NCBI GenBank assembly: GCA_964435115.1 | Contig: CAYSYM010000018.1 | Location: 1-63,161 of the forward strand | Source: CAYSYM01 sp964435115 | Lineage (GTDB): Bacteria > Chloroflexota > UBA6077 > CF-72 | Length of the DNA: 63,161 nucleotides | Reading direction: 5' to 3' | Shown: one piece after another, positions 48,730 to 57,954 of the stretch | How the letters are laid out: every line of letters begins with the position of its first letter | Numbering within the stretch: position 1 is the first letter of the stretch | Program-made: the position numbers and the translations under genes | Notes under the pieces: model-generated | The model's database searches: none | Seen by the model: only the letters and a program-made list of their open reading frames with translations | What the model was told of the DNA's origin: nothing

Positions 48730-49530
48730 ATGGGACCACCAGACTTCACGCTGACGATCCTCGGCGCCGGCCCCGCCATGCCCAACCCCGGGGGCGCGTG
48801 CTCCGGGTACCTCGCGCGCCAAGGAACCTCGAACCTCCTGGTCGACTGCGGGCCAGGGGTCGCGGGCCGGCTGGCGCAGCAGGTGCGGCCGCAGGAGCTC
48901 GACGCCGTGGTGCTCTCGCACCTGCACGCCGACCACCACTTCGACGTCGTTCCCCTGTACTACGGCCTGAAGTACGGCGAGCGCCGGCCGGCCGCGCGCG
49001 GGCTACGGCTGCCCCTCTTCGTGCCGCCGGGTGGAGCCACCTATCTCCGCCGCCTGGGCGAGCTGCTGGATGGCGACTCGGCCATGTTCGACGACGTCTA
49101 CACGGTGGAGGAGTACGCGGCCGACCGCGAGCTCGCCATTGGCAGCTTCCACCTGACGTTCCACCCCGTGCAGCACTACATCCTCTCGCACGCCATGCGC
49201 ATTCGGGCCGAGCACGGGCGCCTGCTGGTCTTCTCCTCAGACGTGGGGCCGTGCGCTGAGCTGGTGGAGGCCGCGCGCGGTGCCGACCTGTTCCTGTGCG
49301 AGTCGACGCTCGTCGACCGCTCGCAGGACCACGCCGATCCCCGCCGGCGCGGCCACCTGCTGGCGTCTGAGGCCGGGGCGGCCGCCCGCGATGCGGGCGC
49401 CAGGCGCCTGCTGATCACGCACTACCGAGCGAACGACGCCGCGCTGGCGCCCCACCACCGCTCGTCGGCGGCGAGCGCGTTCGCCGGGCCGGTGGAGCTG
49501 GCCGTCGAGGGAACCTCCTACACTGTGTGA
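48730..49530 (+). CDS. Metallo-beta-lactamase-fold hydrolase, RNase Z-like
   Basis: 266 residues. TLTILGAGPAMPNPGGACSGYLARQ then the zinc motif SHLHADHHFD (H64, H66, D68, H69), FHPVQHY with the third His, FSSDVGP with the bridging Asp and LLITHYRAND with the last His. Similar to RNase Z and to cyclic-phosphate MBL proteins, but without the ELAC exosite arm, so tRNA processing is not assured. Ends overlapping the next gene (GTGTGA). Confidence 0.85.
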   Translation: MGPPDFTLTILGAGPAMPNPGGACSGYLARQGTSNLLVDCGPGVAGRLAQQVRPQELDAVVLSHLHADHHFDVVPLYYGLKYGERRPAARGLRLPLFVPPGGATYLRRLGELLDGDSAMFDDVYTVEEYAADRELAIGSFHLTFHPVQHYILSHAMRIRAEHGRLLVFSSDVGPCAELVEAARGADLFLCESTLVDRSQDHADPRRRGHLLASEAGAAARDAGARRLLITHYRANDAALAPHHRSSAASAFAGPVELAVEGTSYTV

Positions 49531-50000
49531 GGGACGGTCAGGTGACGAGCGCAGCCGAGGCGATGCGGGCGATCTTTCGCACGGCGGCTGCCGACCCGGA
49601 GATCGGGCCCGCGGCGCGGCGGCTGGAGGACCTGCTGGACCGGGTGATCGCCGAAGCGGAGACCGCCGGCGTCCGCTACCTGGCACGGAGCATCCCGCAC
49701 GAGCTGGGGCAGCCACTGGCTGAGGTCCGCGGCTACGCCGAGCTGGTGGCCGAGCATGACTACTCTCCTCAGGAGCGGGCCGAGCTGCTCCAGCGCGTGG
49801 TCGACGCCGCGACCCGCCTTGGCCAGATGATCCACGCCATGGGCCGCATAGCCGACCCGGCCGTCCCGGCGCCGGAGCGGCAGAGCATTGGCGGCGTGCA
49901 GCTCATGAAGATCGACCTGGGGGCAGAAGAGCGCGCCGCCACGTCGGCAATCGAGGAGCTGCGCCAGGCCGCGGCCGCCTACCTGCAACCCGACGACTGA
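49527..50000 (+). CDS. Isolated histidine-kinase dimerisation (HisKA-like) domain protein
   Basis: 157 residues, all helical. RYLARSIPHELGQPLAEVRGYAELVAEHDYSPQERAELLQRVVDAATRLGQMIHAM matches the H-box and second helix of the HisKA fold, with H58 as the candidate phospho-acceptor. No ATP-binding domain follows, in this frame or next to it. It might be a phosphotransfer or dimerisation module. GTG start overlaps the stop of the MBL gene by 3 bases. Function unknown. Confidence 0.7.
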   Translation: MRDGQVTSAAEAMRAIFRTAAADPEIGPAARRLEDLLDRVIAEAETAGVRYLARSIPHELGQPLAEVRGYAELVAEHDYSPQERAELLQRVVDAATRLGQMIHAMGRIADPAVPAPERQSIGGVQLMKIDLGAEERAATSAIEELRQAAAAYLQPDD

Positions 50001-50061
50001 CTTCGGCAGTCCACGCGCGCTTCGCGCGGCGTGCCCTCTGCTACCCTTCTGGCTGGTCGCG

Positions 50062-51705
50062 ATGGTCGAGCGTCAACCCGTCCTCGTCTGCACTGCCTGG
50101 CCGTACGCCAACGGCTCGCTCCACGTGGGGCACCTGGCGGGCGTCTACGTGCCGGCGGACGTCTTCGCCCGCTACCAACGGCTGCGCGGGCGCGACGTCC
50201 TGATGGTCTCCGGCACTGACGCCCACGGGACGCCCGTGACCGTGCGGGCCGAGCAGGAGGGGGTGACGCCGCGCGAGGTGGCCGAGCGGTACCACGCCGA
50301 GTTCCTCACCTACTGGCGGGACCTGGGCATCAGCTACGACCTGTACACGACCACCATGGCCGACACGCACCGCGAGGTCGTGCAGGACGAGTTCCTGCTG
50401 CTCATCCAGAAGGGTGGCCTCTTCCAGGCCAGCTCCGTCGGGTTCTATGACCCGGTCGCCCGTCGGTTCCTGCCCGACACGTACATCGAGGGCGAATGCC
50501 CCTACTGCCACTACGCCCGGGCGCGCGGGAACCAGTGCGAGCAGTGCGGGCGGCTGCTCGAGCCCGAGGACCTCATCAATCCGCGGTCGCGGCTGAACCC
50601 GGGGGCGGCGCTGGAGCGGCGCGAGACCGAGCACTTCTACCTGGACCTGCCCCGGTTCCAGCCCAGGCTGCTCGAGTGGGCGCGCCAGCAGACGCACTGG
50701 CGGCCGAACGTGTACCGCTTCACCGTCAACTTCCTCGAAGGCGGGCTCCAGCCGCGGGCGATCACGCGCGACCTGACCTGGGGTGTCCCGGTGCCGGTGG
50801 AGGGCTGGGACGACAAGCGGATCTACGTGTGGTTCGAAGCCGTCACCGGCTACCTCTCCGCCTCGGTGGAGTGGGCTCGGCGGACCGGCGCGCCCGCGGC
50901 CTGGGAGCGGTGGTGGAAGGACCAGAGCTGCCGCCAGTACTACTTCATCGGCAAGGACAACATCCCCTTCCACACCGTCATCTGGCCGGCGATCCTGCTG
51001 GCGCGCGGCGACACCATCCTGCCCTACGACGTGCCCGCTAACGAGTTCATGAACTTCGGCGGGCAGAAGGCGTCCAAGAGCGCCGGGCTGGGCACGACCG
51101 TCCCCCAGCTCCTGGCGGCGTTCGACCCCGACCCGATCCGCTACTACCTGATCGCGAACGCGCCGGAGACGGCCGATACCAGCTACGCGGAGGAAGACTT
51201 GGTCCGGCGCAACAACGACGAGCTAGTGGCGGCCTGGGGCAACCTCGTCCATCGCACGCTGACGTTCCTCCAGCGGTCGTTCGACGGCACCGTGCCCGAG
51301 CACGTCACCGACCCGGAGGTGGCCCGGGCGATCGCCGACGCCCGCGCGCGTGTCGAGAGCCTGCTGGACGGCGTGCACCTGCGCGACGCGCTCCGCGAGG
51401 CCGTGGCGCTGGCGCGCTTCGGGAACGAGTGGTTCGACCGGCAGGCTCCGTGGCGGCAGGTGAAGGAGGATCGCGCCGCGGCCGACCACACGCTGGGGTC
51501 GCTGCTCGACCTCATCAACGCGCTGAAGCTGTTGCTGACGCCCTTCCTGCCCCACACGTCGGCACGCCTGCACACCCTGCTCGGCTACGCGGAGCCGCTC
51601 GAGTCGACCGGCTGGCTGTTCGAAGCGCTCCCCGCCGGCCGCAGGCTGCCGGCGCCAGCGCCGCTGTTCCGCAAGCTGGACCTCGCTGCACCTGAGGCGG
51701 CCTGA
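50062..51705 (+). CDS. metG: Methionyl-tRNA synthetase
   Basis: 547 residues. Class I signature YANGSLHVGHLAGVY at 15-29, zinc-binding knuckles (CPYCHYARARGNQCEQCG near 148-165), WGVPVPVEGWDDKRIYVWFEAVTGY, FIGKDNIPFHTVIWPA, and the KMSKS motif as KASKS near 335-339. No C-terminal tRNA-binding domain (EMAP-like) follows, so it is the short form. Good ATG at 50062. Confidence 0.96.
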   Translation: MVERQPVLVCTAWPYANGSLHVGHLAGVYVPADVFARYQRLRGRDVLMVSGTDAHGTPVTVRAEQEGVTPREVAERYHAEFLTYWRDLGISYDLYTTTMADTHREVVQDEFLLLIQKGGLFQASSVGFYDPVARRFLPDTYIEGECPYCHYARARGNQCEQCGRLLEPEDLINPRSRLNPGAALERRETEHFYLDLPRFQPRLLEWARQQTHWRPNVYRFTVNFLEGGLQPRAITRDLTWGVPVPVEGWDDKRIYVWFEAVTGYLSASVEWARRTGAPAAWERWWKDQSCRQYYFIGKDNIPFHTVIWPAILLARGDTILPYDVPANEFMNFGGQKASKSAGLGTTVPQLLAAFDPDPIRYYLIANAPETADTSYAEEDLVRRNNDELVAAWGNLVHRTLTFLQRSFDGTVPEHVTDPEVARAIADARARVESLLDGVHLRDALREAVALARFGNEWFDRQAPWRQVKEDRAAADHTLGSLLDLINALKLLLTPFLPHTSARLHTLLGYAEPLESTGWLFEALPAGRRLPAPAPLFRKLDLAAPEAA

Positions 51706-51719
51706 CCCGGCCGGAGGAG

Positions 51720-53213
51720 ATGCTCGCCAGGCTCCTGCTGGCGCCCGTGCTGGCCGCTTACCTCTGGCTGGCACTGGGCTACGCGGCCGCGACGCCGACC
51801 TGGAACAACCCGGACGAGCCGGCCCACTACAACTACGTGGCCGCGGTGGCGACGAGCGGCACACTGCCGGTGCTGGAGCCCGGCGACTGGGACGCCGACC
51901 TGCTGGAGCGCCTCAAGGCGACCCGCTTCCCGGCCAGCGAGCCGATCGACCGGATCCGGTACGAGGCGTGGCAGACACCCCTCTACTACCTGCTGGCGGC
52001 GCCGGTGTACCGACTGGCGCCGGCCGAGAGCCAGCGCGCGCGCGTCCAGTGGCTGCGGACGTTCGGCGCCCTGCTGGGGGCGCTCACCGTGCTCGTGGGG
52101 TACCTGGTGGCGCGGGAGACGTTCACCGCCTGGTGCGCGCACGGGCCTCCGCGCACGGCCGAGCTGGCGGACGGGCGGCCGGTCTCTCTCGCCGGGGGAG
52201 AGGGCGACGGCGAGGGCGGACGCGCCGCGAGCACGTACCCCACTGGTCACCGGTCGGAGCGGGTGGCGACCGGTCTAGCCCCGCCGGGCGGCGCGGGGGC
52301 GCTCGGGAGCGGAGGCAGTCGCGCCGAGTGGCTCGCCCTTGCCGTCGCGACGACGATGGCAGGCGTGCCGATGTTCACCGCGATGTCGGCGGCGATCACG
52401 AACGACACGCTGGCGAACCTCCTGGCGGCCGTGCTGGCGGTCGTGTCGCTACGCCTGCTCCGGGCGCTGCCGGGCGGCCGTGGCGCGCTCGGCCTGGGGC
52501 TCCTGCTCGGCCTGGCGGTGCTGGCCAAGCTCACGCTGGTGGTGTTCGTGGCCCTGGCGCTCCTGGCGCTGGTGGTGCCGGCGCTGCAGGGGCAGGCGAG
52601 CTGGCCAGGCACGCTGCGGCGGCTGGGCCTGGCCGTCGCAGCAGCCGGCCTGGTGCTGGCGCCGTGGCTGGTGCGCCAGGGGCTGGTGTACGGCTGGAAC
52701 GACCTGCTGGCGAGCCGCCGCCACGAGGCGGTGGTGGTGGGCCAGCCGCGCTTCCCGGGCCTGAGCGCGGAGTACGCCTGGGGGTGGGGCACCACCGTCT
52801 TCCACAGCTTCTGGGCCCAGTTCGGCTGGATGGGCATCCCCGCGCCCGACCGGCTCTACTGGATCTGGGGAATCCTCTCGCTGGCCGCGGCGCTCGGGCT
52901 CGCCGTGCGCGCCTGGCGCGCGGTGCGGCAGTGGCCGGGCTGGCGCCGGGCTGACCCGCGCCTGCCATGGGCCGCGCTCGCGGGCGCGGCGATGTTCGGC
53001 GCCCTGGTGGGCTACAACCTCACCTTCCAGCAGGCCCAGGGCCGGTACCTCTTCCCCGCCCTCGCACCGCTGGCCGTGCTCATGGTAGTGGGGTGGAGCG
53101 CGCTCCTCCCCCACCGCGTCCAGCCGGTGGGGGTCCTGGCGCTCGGCGTGGGGCTGGTCGCCCTCAACGCCTACACGCTCCAGCGCGTCCTCGCGCCCGC
53201 CTTCGCGTGGTAG
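51720..53213 (+). CDS. Polytopic membrane protein, DUF2142-like
   Basis: 497 residues with about ten helices. The first external loop TPTWNNPDEPAHYNYVAAVATSGTLPVL has the DEPAHY motif seen in DUF2142 and GT39-type proteins, near the membrane-side active site. A cytoplasmic insertion of about 50 residues (GGEGDGEGGRAASTYPTG and onward) between helices 3 and 4 is Gly/Ala-rich and unlike the rest. It probably transfers a sugar from a polyprenyl carrier. Starts 14 bases after metG with GGAGG before the ATG. Confidence 0.72.
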   Translation: MLARLLLAPVLAAYLWLALGYAAATPTWNNPDEPAHYNYVAAVATSGTLPVLEPGDWDADLLERLKATRFPASEPIDRIRYEAWQTPLYYLLAAPVYRLAPAESQRARVQWLRTFGALLGALTVLVGYLVARETFTAWCAHGPPRTAELADGRPVSLAGGEGDGEGGRAASTYPTGHRSERVATGLAPPGGAGALGSGGSRAEWLALAVATTMAGVPMFTAMSAAITNDTLANLLAAVLAVVSLRLLRALPGGRGALGLGLLLGLAVLAKLTLVVFVALALLALVVPALQGQASWPGTLRRLGLAVAAAGLVLAPWLVRQGLVYGWNDLLASRRHEAVVVGQPRFPGLSAEYAWGWGTTVFHSFWAQFGWMGIPAPDRLYWIWGILSLAAALGLAVRAWRAVRQWPGWRRADPRLPWAALAGAAMFGALVGYNLTFQQAQGRYLFPALAPLAVLMVVGWSALLPHRVQPVGVLALGVGLVALNAYTLQRVLAPAFAW

Positions 53214-53263
53214 GCTTGACGCACTTCGTCGTGGCGCCCGACCCCGGGGAGGGCGCAGGTGGA

Positions 53264-54802
53264 ATGGGAGGTTCCAGGAGCGTGGACGTACGCGTTCAGC
53301 ACAGCTCTGTGGCCGAGGTCGAGACGCCCCTGCTGGTGGTCAACCTGTTCGAGGGCATCACCCAGCCCGGTGGCGCCACGGGGGCGGTGGACCAGGCGAT
53401 GGGGGGGTTGATCTCGCGCCTGATCGCGGACGGCGAGCTGAGCGGCGAGGCGGAGTCGATCGCCGTGCTCCACGCCACCGGGGAGCACCGACTGAAGGCG
53501 CGGCGCGTGGCCGTCGTCGGGCTGGGCAAGCGCGAGGAGTTCGGCCTCGAAGCGGCGCGGGTCGCGGCGGCCGTGGCGGCACGCAAGGCGCGCGACGTCA
53601 AGGCGAACAGCTTCGCCACGATCGCCCACGGAGCGGGCATTGGCGGGCTGGACCCGGCGGAGGCATGCCGCGTGACCGCGGAAGCCTCGATCCTGGCGCT
53701 CTACCGCTACGAGCAGTTCAAGGAGGCGACCCGGTCCAAGCACGACGTGTCGGAGATGGTCGTGGTGGAAGGCGATGCCGACCGCGCGCGTCGCTTCGGC
53801 GAGGTGGTGGAGCTGGCCAGGATCACCTGTGAGGCGGTGAACAGGACGCGCGATCTCTCCGTTGGGCCGAGCAACGTGGTGACGCCGACCTACCTGGCCG
53901 AGCAGGCGCGCGCGGTGGCGCAGGCGCACGGGCTGGAGATCATGGTGTGGGGTCGGGACGAGCTGCGCGCGCACGGGATGAACGCCATTCTGGCGGTGAA
54001 CGCGGGCAGCGCCGAGCCGGCGGCGTTCGTGGTGATGCGCTACCGGGCGGCCGACGCCGCCAGGACGCTGGCAGTCGTCGGCAAGGGGATTACCTTCGAC
54101 TCGGGCGGCATCTCCATCAAGCCAGCCGAGAACATGGAGTACATGCGGCACGACATGTCCGGGGCGGCGACGGTGATCGGCTTCATGCAGCTCGCGGCGC
54201 AAACCAGGCTGCCGGTCAACGTGATTGGCGCGTTCGCCGCCACCGAGAACCTCCCCTCGGGGTCCGCGTACAAGCCGGGCGACGTCTACCGGGCGTACAA
54301 CGGCAAGACGATCGAGGTGGTCAACACCGACGCCGAGGGGCGGGTAATCCTCTCTGATGCCCTGGCGTACGTGGCCGAGCAGAAGCCCGACGCGATCGTC
54401 GACCTCGCCACGCTGACCGGGGCCTGCCAGGTGGCGCTGGGCGACCACGCGACGGGGCTGATGACGAACAGCCAGCCGCTGGCTGACCTGCTGCTCGGCC
54501 TGGGCGAAACGTCCGGGGACCGCTGCTGGCAGCTCCCGTTGTGGGACGTCTATCAGCACCAGATCAAGACGGCCATGGCCGACGTGCGCAACACGGGCGG
54601 GCGCCGGGCCGGCGCTATCACGGCGGGCCTGTTCCTGCACGAGTTCGTCGGCGAGATCCCCTGGGTGCACCTGGACATCGCCGGGACGGCCTACGCCGAC
54701 GGCGACCAGACCTACGTGAAGCCGTACAACCCGAAGCCCGGGGCGACGGGCGTGGGCGTCCGGCTGCTGTGGCACTTCGCCCGGGCGTGGGGGAACGCGT
54801 AG
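53264..54802 (+). CDS. pepA: Leucyl aminopeptidase (M17)
   Basis: 512 residues. The metal and catalytic core is complete: GKGITFDSGGISIKPAENMEYMRHDMSGAATVIGFM, GAFAATENLPSGSAYKPGDVYRAYNGKTIEVVNTDAEGRVILSDAL, DLATLTGACQVALGDHATGLM. Cytosolic dimetal exopeptidase. ATG at 53264 (GGGGAGGG 11 bases before) or GTG at 53282 (MDVRVQHSS) are both plausible; the longer upstream frame is a shadow of the DUF2142 gene. Confidence 0.94.
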   Translation: MGGSRSVDVRVQHSSVAEVETPLLVVNLFEGITQPGGATGAVDQAMGGLISRLIADGELSGEAESIAVLHATGEHRLKARRVAVVGLGKREEFGLEAARVAAAVAARKARDVKANSFATIAHGAGIGGLDPAEACRVTAEASILALYRYEQFKEATRSKHDVSEMVVVEGDADRARRFGEVVELARITCEAVNRTRDLSVGPSNVVTPTYLAEQARAVAQAHGLEIMVWGRDELRAHGMNAILAVNAGSAEPAAFVVMRYRAADAARTLAVVGKGITFDSGGISIKPAENMEYMRHDMSGAATVIGFMQLAAQTRLPVNVIGAFAATENLPSGSAYKPGDVYRAYNGKTIEVVNTDAEGRVILSDALAYVAEQKPDAIVDLATLTGACQVALGDHATGLMTNSQPLADLLLGLGETSGDRCWQLPLWDVYQHQIKTAMADVRNTGGRRAGAITAGLFLHEFVGEIPWVHLDIAGTAYADGDQTYVKPYNPKPGATGVGVRLLWHFARAWGNA

Positions 54803-56307
54803 CGCCTGCCACCGAGTGGCACGCCAGTGGCGCGCTCCGCCGGCTGGCGCGGAATACCGCCGTGCCCATGGCGGCGCGGCTCCTGGACCTCGCCTTCGCC
54901 CTGGTGTACCTGCGCTTCCTGCGGCAGGAAGGCACCGGCGCCTACGCCTTCCTGGTGGTGTTCATCGCCTACCTGGACACGTGGCTCGACTTCGGGCTGA
55001 ACGCGCTGCTCGCGCGGGACGTGTCGCGCGCGCCCGGGCTGGCCGGCCTCGCCTTCCGCAACGTGAGCCGGGTGCGGCTGGGCTTGTGGGTAGCGGGCCT
55101 GCCGCTCGTTGCGGCCGTCTTTGGGCCGGGGCAGGAGCTGGCCAACCTGCCAGGCGAGGCGGCGCTGGCCGGCTGGCTGTTCTACGTGGCGTTGCTGCCC
55201 ACGATCGTGGCGAAGACTGCCACCGGGCTGCTGTGGGCGTTCGAGCGGCTGGAGGCGCCGGCGCTCGTCTCGGTGCTGGCGAGCCTGCTCAAGGCCGTGC
55301 TCGGGTCGGCCGCGCTGGTGGGCGGGCTGGGGCTGGTGGGCCTCGCCGGGAGCTCGCTGGCGATCAACCTGGTGACGGCGGGCGTCCTGGGAGCCGTCCT
55401 GGCCCGCGCCCGGCGGCCGGCCGCGGTCGTCTCAGGTGCCGGACCAGCGGCCGAGGTGTTCCGTGCCCGGGCGCTGCTGCGCGAAGCGTGGCCGCTGTTC
55501 GTGAACCAGCTCCTGCAGGGACTGTTCTTCAAGATCGACAGCCTGCTCCTGCCGCGGCTCGCGGGGCTGGCGCCGGCGGGCGCGTACAACGCGGCGTACA
55601 AGGTGGGCGAGGGCGCGGGGGTCGTATCGTCGAGCTTGACGCTGGCGATCTTCCCGAGCCTCTCGCGCCAGGCCGAGTCGCCGGGCGAAGGGCTGGTGGC
55701 GGCCTACCGCCTGTCGCTGCGGTTCCTGCTGCAGGTCGCGTTCCCGCTGGCGGCGGGAACGGCGCTGCTAGCCGAGCCGATCGTCGCGCTCGTGGGCGGG
55801 CGTGCGTTCCTGCCCGATTCGGCGGTGGCGCTCAGCCTGCTGATCTGGTACCTGCCGTTCAGCTACGCGAACGGCCTGACGCAGTACGTGCTGATCGCGG
55901 TGGGCCGGCAGCGCTTCCTGACCGGCGCCTTCCTGGCGGCGTTCGTCTTCAACGTGGTGGCCAACGTGCTGCTCATCCCGCGCTTCGGATTCGTGGCGGC
56001 CGCGCTGGTGACCGTGGCATCGGAGGTGGTGCTACTGGTGCCGTTCCAGCGCGCCATCCGGCGGTCCGCCCGCGCGGTGTCGCTCTGGCACGAGGCCTAC
56101 CACCCGGTGCTCGCGACGTTCCTGATGGCGCCCGTGGTGTGGTGGCTGCGCGACGGGGTGCATCCGCTGGCGGCCGTGGCCGCCGGCCTGCTGGTCTACC
56201 CGGCCGCGCTGTGGGCCATCGGCGGCGTCGACGACGAGCAGCGGGCGGTGCTGCGGGCGCTCCTGCCGCGCGGCACGCGGGTGAGCGTGTCCCGGGCGCG
56301 GAGCTGA
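54787..56307 (+). CDS. Wzx-like polysaccharide flippase (MVF/MATE superfamily)
   Basis: 506 residues with about fourteen helices. LARNTAVPMAARLLDLAFALVYLRFLRQEGTGAYAFLVVFIAYLDTWLDFGLNALLARDVSR is the family N-terminus; KIDSLLLPRLAGLAPAGAYNAAYKVGEGAGVVSSSLTLAIFPSLSR follows near the middle. It flips lipid-linked repeat units. GTG at 54787 overlaps the pepA stop by 16 bases. It lies 20 kb from the EPS cluster it may serve. Last clear host gene before the accessory region. Confidence 0.88.
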   Translation: MGERVAPATEWHASGALRRLARNTAVPMAARLLDLAFALVYLRFLRQEGTGAYAFLVVFIAYLDTWLDFGLNALLARDVSRAPGLAGLAFRNVSRVRLGLWVAGLPLVAAVFGPGQELANLPGEAALAGWLFYVALLPTIVAKTATGLLWAFERLEAPALVSVLASLLKAVLGSAALVGGLGLVGLAGSSLAINLVTAGVLGAVLARARRPAAVVSGAGPAAEVFRARALLREAWPLFVNQLLQGLFFKIDSLLLPRLAGLAPAGAYNAAYKVGEGAGVVSSSLTLAIFPSLSRQAESPGEGLVAAYRLSLRFLLQVAFPLAAGTALLAEPIVALVGGRAFLPDSAVALSLLIWYLPFSYANGLTQYVLIAVGRQRFLTGAFLAAFVFNVVANVLLIPRFGFVAAALVTVASEVVLLVPFQRAIRRSARAVSLWHEAYHPVLATFLMAPVVWWLRDGVHPLAAVAAGLLVYPAALWAIGGVDDEQRAVLRALLPRGTRVSVSRARS

Positions 56308-56347
56308 ACCTGCCAGTGGCCCGCCCTGGTCGGCGATCCGCCGCAGG

Positions 56348-56572
56348 TTGAGCAGCAGCGCCAGCGTCCAGTCAGGCCGCTCCTGGATCGCGGCCGCGGC
56401 GCTGGGCAAGCAGGCGCTCGCCGGCGGCCTCCACCCGGACGATCGGCAGCGTTGGCGCACGGACGGCTGGGTAGAGAGCGCGCACCCGCGCGAGTTCGTC
56501 GACGCCATGCGCGAGGTCTCGGGCGCCATGGTGGCCGCCGAGACCGCGTCCAGTGGTAGCCGGCGTCGCTAG
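56348..56572 (+). CDS. Small protein fragment, unknown
   Basis: 74 residues. The C-terminal 45 residues (GLHPDDRQRWRTDGWVESAHPREFVDAMREVSGAMVAAETASS) read like a real protein. Codon third positions are mostly GC. No ribosome site and no family recognised; it could be a remnant at the edge of the accessory region. Confidence 0.35.
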   Translation: MSSSASVQSGRSWIAAAALGKQALAGGLHPDDRQRWRTDGWVESAHPREFVDAMREVSGAMVAAETASSGSRRR

Positions 56573-56811
56573 GCCGCGCGACGCCGGCGCGGGGGTCGGC
56601 TGGGAGCGCTCCGGCGCGCCAGATCGGCGAGCTGGAGGCCTTCGGCCACGGTGTGGTACTCGCCGCGCGCATCCACGCGCGCGAGCGCGTAGCGCTCGAC
56701 CGGCGCCTTGGGACGCGCCAGGACCTCGCGGACCCCGGCTAGGGCCTCTGCTTCGGTGGGCCAGGAGCCCTGCAGATTCAGCGAATCTTCGCGCCACAGC
56801 TCGTAGTGCAC
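56569..56811 (-). CDS. Small conserved-type protein (YELW motif), unknown
   Basis: 80 residues from GTG 56811: HYELWREDSLNLQGSWPTEAEALAGVREVLARPKAPVERYALARVDARGEYHTVAEG. This resembles a short actinobacterial/Chloroflexota family that starts YELWDxxSGNxxG and has an EEALxxVR helix. Its role is unknown. It ends in an Arg-rich tail. Located in the accessory region and convergent with the preceding fragment. Confidence 0.55.
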   Translation of the reverse strand: MHYELWREDSLNLQGSWPTEAEALAGVREVLARPKAPVERYALARVDARGEYHTVAEGLQLADLARRSAPSRPPRRRRAA

Positions 56812-56929
56812 GGACGGAGTTTCCCCCCCGCTCCACCGTGCGTGCGGGCCGCGCCACGCGAGGGGCGTACCCGCGAATTGTTGAAGCCCGTTCACCGGGC
56901 GCTCGTCGAAACGGCAGCGTCAGTTGGAA

Positions 56930-57361
56930 GTTCAACAAAGTTCGGGTGCGCCCCACGCGAGCAATGTGGTCGGGCGGCCCCGCCATTTCGTAGTGGTGCG
57001 GGTTGCTGCCCTGCTGCCGTGCGCGGATGGGGCCGTCTGGTGACACCGGGATAGCCGCCGCGTACAGCGTGCCGGCGTTCCACTTCCGCTGCCGCCACTC
57101 GGCCAGCTTGACGGCTTCGCGGAGGCGATCCCACACCGAGAAGCTCGTGCTGCCGGGATCGGGCAAGAACGCCCGGCGGGTAAAGGGGTGGTGATCGGCC
57201 ACACGGAAGTAGTCGCGCTCCTCGTCAGCTTGTGCGGGGTTCGGCCGGCGCTGGCCGTGCACAGCCAGGACGGTACCGCAGTGGGGGTAGGCGCCGCGGC
57301 GCTCCCGGCCGGGATGGTCAGGCGGCGGCGACGGGTGGGGCAGGGGGCGCGCTCGGCCACG
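56930..57361 (-). pseudogene. Coding-like segment F, probably a damaged gene
   Basis: In one minus frame from 57361 to about 56930 the reading is protein-like: GAYPHCGTVLAVHGQRRPN, then ADEERDYFRVADHHPFTRRAFLPDPG, TSFSVWDRLREAVKLAEWRQRKW, NAGTLYAAAIPVSPDGP. A GTG at 57262 could start it. The frame then runs into the next gene without a natural end, so a frameshift or truncation is likely. It is in the same frame as the two segments upstream, separated by TGA codons. No family recognised. Confidence 0.4.
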
Positions 57362-57541
57362 TCAGCAGTACCCGCAGGCGCGGGGGGTGCGCTGCGCCTT
57401 GATCTCGAGCGCCACCCGGCGCTCCGCGGCCCGCTCGCGGGCGGCGACGTCGACCACGGCCGCGGTGGTGGCCCACGTGGCCAGCAGGGCAACGGCCAGC
57501 AGCGCGCCGGATCCTACCCGCGAGGCGGCCAGGCCCCCCGC
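57362..57541 (-). pseudogene. Coding-like segment E, single membrane helix, no start codon
   Basis: 59 residues between two TGA codons in the frame of D: a membrane helix (SGALLAVALLATWATTAAVV), a basic linker (RERAAERRVALEIKAQR) and an end ACGYC. Third-base GC is high, as in a real gene. No ATG, GTG or TTG precedes the helix. It may be the end of a longer gene broken by TGA, or be made by readthrough. Confidence 0.35.
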
Positions 57542-57799
57542 TCACTCCCAGGCTGAGGACGCGCGCAGCTCGGCCAGCGCGGCCGGGATCTGCGCGCGGA
57601 CGGCCGGCGACATCTTCGGCAGCAGGCTCGAAACCGTCCCGATGATGCGCAGCACCGCCGATCGGAACTGGGCGCTGCGCGTCCGCTCCGCCTCCAGGTC
57701 CGCGCGCAGGTCCTCGATGCGCGCCGGCGCCTGCTCGAGGCCCGTCCGCGCCTCGGCGAGCAGCCTGGCCAGCGTCGTGAGGTCCCAGACATCCCCCGG
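57542..57799 (-). pseudogene. Gene D, N-terminally truncated helical protein
   Basis: 85 codons read cleanly: DVWDLTTLARLLAEARTGLEQ, RIEDLRADLEAERTRSAQ, RSAVLRIIGTVSSLLPKMSP. A short coiled coil followed by an amphipathic helix, like small mobile-element proteins. There is no start codon before the frame reaches the inverted-repeat element at 57800, so the 5' end is missing. Ends TGA. Confidence 0.5.
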
Positions 57800-57954
57800 C
57801 TTAACACTGCTTTGGCGTCTTGTGTCAGGCTGCCCAAGCCGCCCTCAGCCAGCCTGTCGTGAGCGCCCCTTCGCTTCCTGGGCCGCCTCCGTTGGTTGGG
57901 CACGGCAACCAACGATTTCGGTCCAGACGGCGATCACGCCAAAGCAGTGTTAAG
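57800..57954. mobile_element. 155-base element with 19-base perfect terminal inverted repeats
   Basis: 57800-57818 and 57936-57954 are perfect inverted copies (outer end CTTAACACTG). An internal hairpin CGTTGGTTG / CAACCAACG lies at 57890-57914. No gene inside. Size and ends fit a MITE-like element. No target duplication is visible: the left flank is gene D and the right flank is a CRISPR-repeat remnant, so the site may have recombined after insertion. Confidence 0.6.

Noticed and set aside
56878..56913. Single CRISPR-like sequence of another type (starts GTTGAAGCCCG, ends GTCGAAAC)
   Set aside because: Only one copy, and it lies in coding-like sequence; without a second copy it cannot be called a repeat.
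57362..57541. TGA recoded as an amino acid in this region
   Set aside because: Neighbouring small genes use TGA as their natural stop in overlapping ATGA junctions; kept only as a point to test.
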